From Andrena cerasifolii (Eukaryota; Arthropoda; Insecta; Hymenoptera; Andrenidae): a DNA stretch of 64,000 bases. The notes beneath the pieces are model-generated. The model did no database searches. It was not told the origin of the DNA and saw only the letters and a list, made by a program, of their open reading frames with translations. A program made the position numbers and the translations under genes. This document shows, piece after piece, positions 59,943 through 64,000 of the stretch (position 1 is its first letter; each line of letters starts with the position of its first letter). The DNA lies in the NCBI RefSeq assembly GCF_050908995.1, contig NC_135126.1:3224001-3288000 (forward strand). Direction: 5' to 3'.

Positions 59943-60577
59943 TTAAGGGCGGATCGCGCCTTGTTGGCCCGAAAAATAGGTAATTCTTTGTGAATTTTTT
60001 ATGCAAAAATGGTTCGACAAATTAATTTGAGGTTTGGCAGGCTGTTTTATTGTGTCTTGAACTATTGTTCTGTATTTTTGTGTGACAGTGAAAAACAACG
60101 TTGCAGATACAAAGAGAGCGTTGAAAAATAATCGGGTGGTCTTGGCGTTGATCAAAGGTACTGTAAGGGTTAGCCGAAATACAAAAAGGAAAAGAGATTC
60201 TTAATCTATATGAATGTGGCTATCGGTGGTAGTAGATGCATTAAGAAAAATAAAAATATGTTAAAATAGCAGCCTTATGAAGAAGATGAAGCGCCCTGAT
60301 TTGAGTCTGAAAAAGGTTTTGCCTAAAAATCACGAAAACTTCTTTAAATAAAAAAGGAACGATAACAGATACCGCAACAAATCGGCGACGCGATTATTTT
60401 TCAACGCTCTCTCTGTATCTGCCATGTTTTTTGTCACTGTCACACAAAAATTCAGAACAGTAGTTCAAGACACAATAAAACAGCCTGCCGAACCTGAAAT
60501 TAATTTGTCGAACCGTTTTTATATAAAAAATTCACAAAGAATTACCTATTTTTCTGCCCAACATATTTAGAGTAATT
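59943..60577. mobile_element. TTAA-type fold-back MITE, family G
   Basis: Arms 59962-60135 and 60393-60566 are inverted copies (about 174 bp, scattered mismatches), both starting TGTTGG and running through AAAAATAGGTAATTCTTTG. The left outer end is TTAAGGGCGGATCGC. The right outer end, inverted, is TTAATTACTC, so the terminal 15 bases have diverged. GGCCC.AAAA.TAGGTAAT is shared with family B (32756). Confidence 0.72.
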
Positions 60578-62206
60578 AATGGAAAATTCTTATGGTGTCG
60601 AATTCGGAGATTTTAGATCGAATGTGAAGTACTATTCACTTGCAATTAAATTCCATCGTAATCTGAACGCAGTAACTCTATCGTTAATGAATCTTCGAAC
60701 GAAGATATTTTTCCTTCCGTCAGTTTTTATTTCCTCCGTTGCTCCTCGGCCGATTCATACGATGCACATCCAACGGCATCGAATTGGAACGATGCAAAGA
60801 ACGTGCCCCAGTGCGAGCACAAAGGAAAAACTGCACGGAGGAGTCCTCCACTCTGTTTCGTGATTCATAAAAAGTATTCTACTCGAGCTGGCACGTTGTG
60901 CTGCGCTATGATTCAGTGCAGTCGATCTCCTCGTCAAAATCCGCTCTTTGTCGCTGGCACGTGCACATCGACAATAAGGAACGGCTTAGAATTCTTCGCG
61001 CGTAATGTGGCTTCGTTGGTCGACGATTCATCATGCTCGCCACGATTAGGTGTAATTACGTGGCATGGTTAATTATGATAAATGTGGAGGCCGAGTGTAA
61101 ATTATTTATCTGCGAAAACCGGACGAAGTTCGTTTGATGGTTTATCGGGAACGCAGTCGCTGCTGTGTCAAATAAATTTTACTACTTACAATGGCATCCA
61201 TTCAGGCGAATTTGCAGGGAGATTGATTCAATACGCTTTCACGAATCATGGCTAAAAAAAGAATTTTGTCGAGGCAGCATAATCCTCGTGAAATATGTAT
61301 ACACGCGATTTTAGTTTGAACCGACGATATGCTGCGAGCGGTTGCTCAGTCGTTCGTTCACGGAGTATAATTTTTTCATAGAGATCCGCGGATTGGGGTC
61401 GGGAGGACAGCTCGTTAAAAATTAACGTATAATACGTTGCGTCGAGCCGAGCGGCTGCGCTTGTAATTTTCTGCAAAATTGATCCCCCTTTTATAAAGAA
61501 ATCTGTATCGGGGCGATCAAAGCGCTTTCAAAGTTTTTAGCGAGCCGGCTAAATATCGGTCGCGTCGATCAAAAGGTAACTTCGATACCACGCTGCTTTC
61601 TGGCCGAAGAACGTGCATACACGGGAGAGAGGGAGGGAAACACCCCGCTGGCAAACGAGATAAACTTGTCCCGCTGTTAATTTGCCGTAACTTTAACAGT
61701 TTGCTCTCAATCCGATTTCACGTGCGCCGGGTCAAAATGTTTCTTTTTTTTTTACAAAGTCGCGTTACGTTAAAACATTATATCCCGCGCTATCGTGTCG
61801 ATGGATGTGTGCCCCAATTTCGCTGCGTTATGCAAAGGGCACATGAACGAAAGCAAGTTAATCTTGTTTGCGGTAGGAAAAGTGTGCACAGTAATCGATC
61901 TCGCGGCCATGTGCTTACAGAAACACTAATAGAGTAATAAGATAGGTTGATCCTTGTAAAGTGTCTGATACGGTTATCTTTAGACGTTGGAAATATATGG
62001 GGAAAGTGGTTATCTGAAGAATTTTCAGGTCGTAGGAGTGCCATACAGTAGGGACAATTATCTTTCAGATAGAGGTGTTATCTTTAGGTCAACTTCATTT
62101 CTTCTTCTAATGAAATTGATGCCCCTATTTTATCTCAGATAGAAAGGGTGTTGCAAGACGTATTTCACCATGCATTCCTTATTCGAAAGCCCTGAAGATA
62201 AAACAC
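60578..62206. other. intronic DNA with no recognised feature
   Basis: Unique sequence; nothing assignable seen on either strand. Confidence 0.45.
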
Positions 62207-62214
62207 GTTTAAAT
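62207..62214 (+). repeat. left 8-bp target site duplication
   Basis: GTTTAAAT, exactly repeated at 63017-63024; it fits the hAT consensus nTnnnnAn. Confidence 0.9.
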
Positions 62215-63016
62215 TAGGGATTGCGATATGTTTAACAGGGTTTACCGGTTTCTCGTGAGAAATACCCTAAAATTTTTACCGGTAATTTGCCAAATTTTTA
62301 CCGATAATTCGATAAATTACATATAGTAATATAACGCATATATGTGTTCATTAATTCCATCGACATCTACTACGTTATCAGTAAAAAAAAACACTTCAAT
62401 TACTAATAAAGACGAAAACCGAAGTATCTCATGAAGAACCAACTCTGATCCAAAAGAAAACTAAGAATCTGAATCAGTCATGGAAAAATGGACGTATTTT
62501 CAAGTAGAAAAAGTAAGGAGAAAATATACACTATGAATGGCACATGCCTACCCGGCCAACAAGTGTAGAATCTGAGAGCGCTTTATCCGTGGCTGGATTA
62601 TTTTGTACAAAAATTAGGTAGCGATCAGGAGACCAAAGTTTAGACTTATTAGGTATGCCTTTGCGTGCTTATTTGATAAAAAGAATTGTTAAATAAAAAA
62701 TATTTAATTATGTATGTAAGTTAAGATTCTTTTCACTGTTTTCGTGGTGACGATCCATATTAATAAGTATTGTCAATAGTTATACAAATATATCTATTTT
62801 GTGTTATATTATTTTTTATTTTATGTTCAGAATAGTTTTATTTCCATATATTTTTATAATGCTCGATTAGACTTAAAAATAGTTTTTTTTTGTAATGTTT
62901 ACTCTTATATTTTCAATACCTTAAAAAATACCGGTAAATTATCGGTAAGCCGGTTTTGATTAAAAATTTTACCGAATTACCGGTAATTGACAAAGTCGGT
63001 AATTTTGCAATCCCTA
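62215..63016 (+). mobile_element. hAT element with degraded transposase
   Basis: An 802-bp element with 10-bp perfect inverted ends (TAGGGATTGC) and a perfect 8-bp target duplication. Subterminal ACCGGTAA-type repeats occur near both ends (for example 62274, 62295, 62935 and 62980), as expected for transposase-binding sites. The interior holds the end of a hAT transposase with a stop codon, so this copy is an internally deleted, inactive relic. Confidence 0.9.
62523..62694 (+). pseudogene. hAT transposase C-terminal remnant
   Basis: The frame starting near 62523 reads MPTRPTSVESESALSVAG and continues LFCTKIR, then hits a stop and continues DQSLDLL...LRAYLIK. PTSVESE...S.AG followed some 20 residues later by a leucine-rich LxxLL..L stretch is the conserved C-terminal dimerisation region of hAT transposases (family knowledge). 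The catalytic N-terminal part is absent. The premature stop and the size of the whole element exclude function. Confidence 0.85.
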
Positions 63017-63024
63017 GTTTAAAT
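63017..63024 (+). repeat. right 8-bp target site duplication
   Basis: GTTTAAAT, identical to 62207-62214. Confidence 0.9.
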
Positions 63025-64000
63025 GTCATCCATCAACCACTACCTACTTCCCCCAAATTATCTTTAAAATTCTCTGAAGACTCCCGCACAAAGCATAATT
63101 ATATTCACTCTACCTGCCTCTAAATGGAACGTTTGTCAACTAGACTACTTCTTTCGGTACATTCTCGGTTTTCGCAAGAAACCGAGCCGCCCTGGGAAAC
63201 TCGCCGCGCAATATTCCGCTCGCAATTAATGAAGAAACCTATACACCAGAGCGAGAACACATTGCCGTGAAATCGCCCTCGCTCCTTCAACCCCCGACAA
63301 TGCGGACCTTAACAAATACTTGAACCTTCGAGACCCAGGATTTTGCAGGGAAGTACGCGTACCCTCGTTCGCGGAAATCAATATCTTTTTTTTTTCTTCT
63401 CAGCCGTGCGCGTCGACAGAGATTCTCGTGCCACACGCTCGCGACTTGATTCACCCTGCACCAGGCTCTTTCTCTCTCCGTTTCCCGTTCATTATTCGAA
63501 TTTCGCCGTATAATTCTCGCGTGGCACGGTTTCCTCCAAAAAGGAAGAGAGCGCGCGCGAAAAAGGCGGGGTGAAACAAGCGGGAAGGGAAAGAAAGGAA
63601 AAAAGGAGGACGGCCGGGTGTCGCGGCGTTAAACGCGAGAGAAACACATCCGTTGGCTTTCGTCGACGGCGCTGAAGAGATCGATACGCGGGGCAACGGA
63701 TTTAAAATGGAATTAGAGCAATTCATTTCCCGCTTCCTCCCGCGAGTTTCCAGCCTGCTTATTTGCTGGAATCTTTGCTCCGCGTAATAAACGGTCGTCC
63801 ACGAGCATCGGGCGGCCGTTGCGACTGGCCTCGTTCCCCTCTTCTTTCGCTTTTCTTCCCATCCCCGCCCCCCCCTGCTTTCTCTCCCCTCCTGGGGCTC
63901 TTTTTCATCCCAGCGGCAAAATCTCCGACCCGTTTTCCAGCCGTTGGGAAGCGCGCGCCTGCGTGGGCGGAGAGGCGCGCGTTAATGCGTGAACACGTCT
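63025..64000. other. intronic DNA with no recognised feature
   Basis: CpG-rich unique sequence to the end of the window, with C/T-rich patches near 63840-63900. No exon recognised. Confidence 0.45.

Larger units (their letters stand above)
2568..64000 (+). other. presumed giant intron of the Rbp6-type gene
   Basis: I looked for the next expected exon (a peptide like ESLRDYFGRYGDISEAMVMK, and RGFGFVTF) and found no match on the + strand. The simplest reading is one intron longer than 61 kb. Large first introns in the RRM region are known for Rbp6/MSI2 genes in other animals. A nested gene on either strand cannot be ruled out, but none was recognised. The mobile elements listed separately lie inside it. 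Confidence 0.6.

Overview
This is eukaryotic genomic DNA, almost all of it non-coding. It is CpG-rich, has no long conserved open frames, and carries canonical GT-AG splice signals, simple-sequence tracts and many short inverted-repeat transposon relics. The one coding segment I recognise is a 41-nt exon at 2527-2567 (+) that encodes KMFIGGLSWQTSP, the start of the first RNA-recognition motif of the Musashi/Rbp6 family. KMFIGG fits insect Rbp6 and vertebrate MSI2 better than insect Musashi proper (KLFVGG, from family knowledge). An insect is most likely. CpG richness and the element types suggest Hymenoptera (ant, bee or wasp), but the sequence does not prove it.

Layout: 1-2526 is GC-rich upstream intron or 5' flank. 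The exon ends in a strong GT donor at 2568, and no later Rbp6 exon was found, so the rest (more than 61 kb) is most simply one giant intron. From 2640 to 6850 lies a degenerate family of recurring motifs, interrupted by a hAT-type MITE (3468-3676) and a TTAA-flanked MITE (4194-4891). 6901-17125 is mostly plain intron. At 17134-17978 there is a hAT-like element with a perfect 8-bp target duplication, filled with a 33-bp array of ATTCGAAT palindromes. 17987-31332 is largely unique.

From 31 to 63 kb transposon relics are dense. Many are fold-back elements with TTAAGGG termini and TTAA at the junctions (31333-32020, 32756-33432, 39504-40213, 43261-43961, 57988-58581, 59943-60577). There are also hAT-type MITEs (39305-39503, 44693-44908, 48279-48314), nested elements (44934-45720 and 54093-55227, each hosting the same inserted MITE family), a roughly 300-bp-arm palindrome (50254-51017), a TTTGCCCAC repeat field with nested hairpins (46683-47838), and a hAT copy with a broken transposase remnant and perfect target duplication (62215-63016).

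There are no rRNA genes, CRISPR arrays or operons, and no tRNA gene was recognised. What works together here is one neural RNA-binding-protein gene whose intron has acted as a sink for small non-autonomous DNA transposons. All calls come from reading the sequence; no database search was made.
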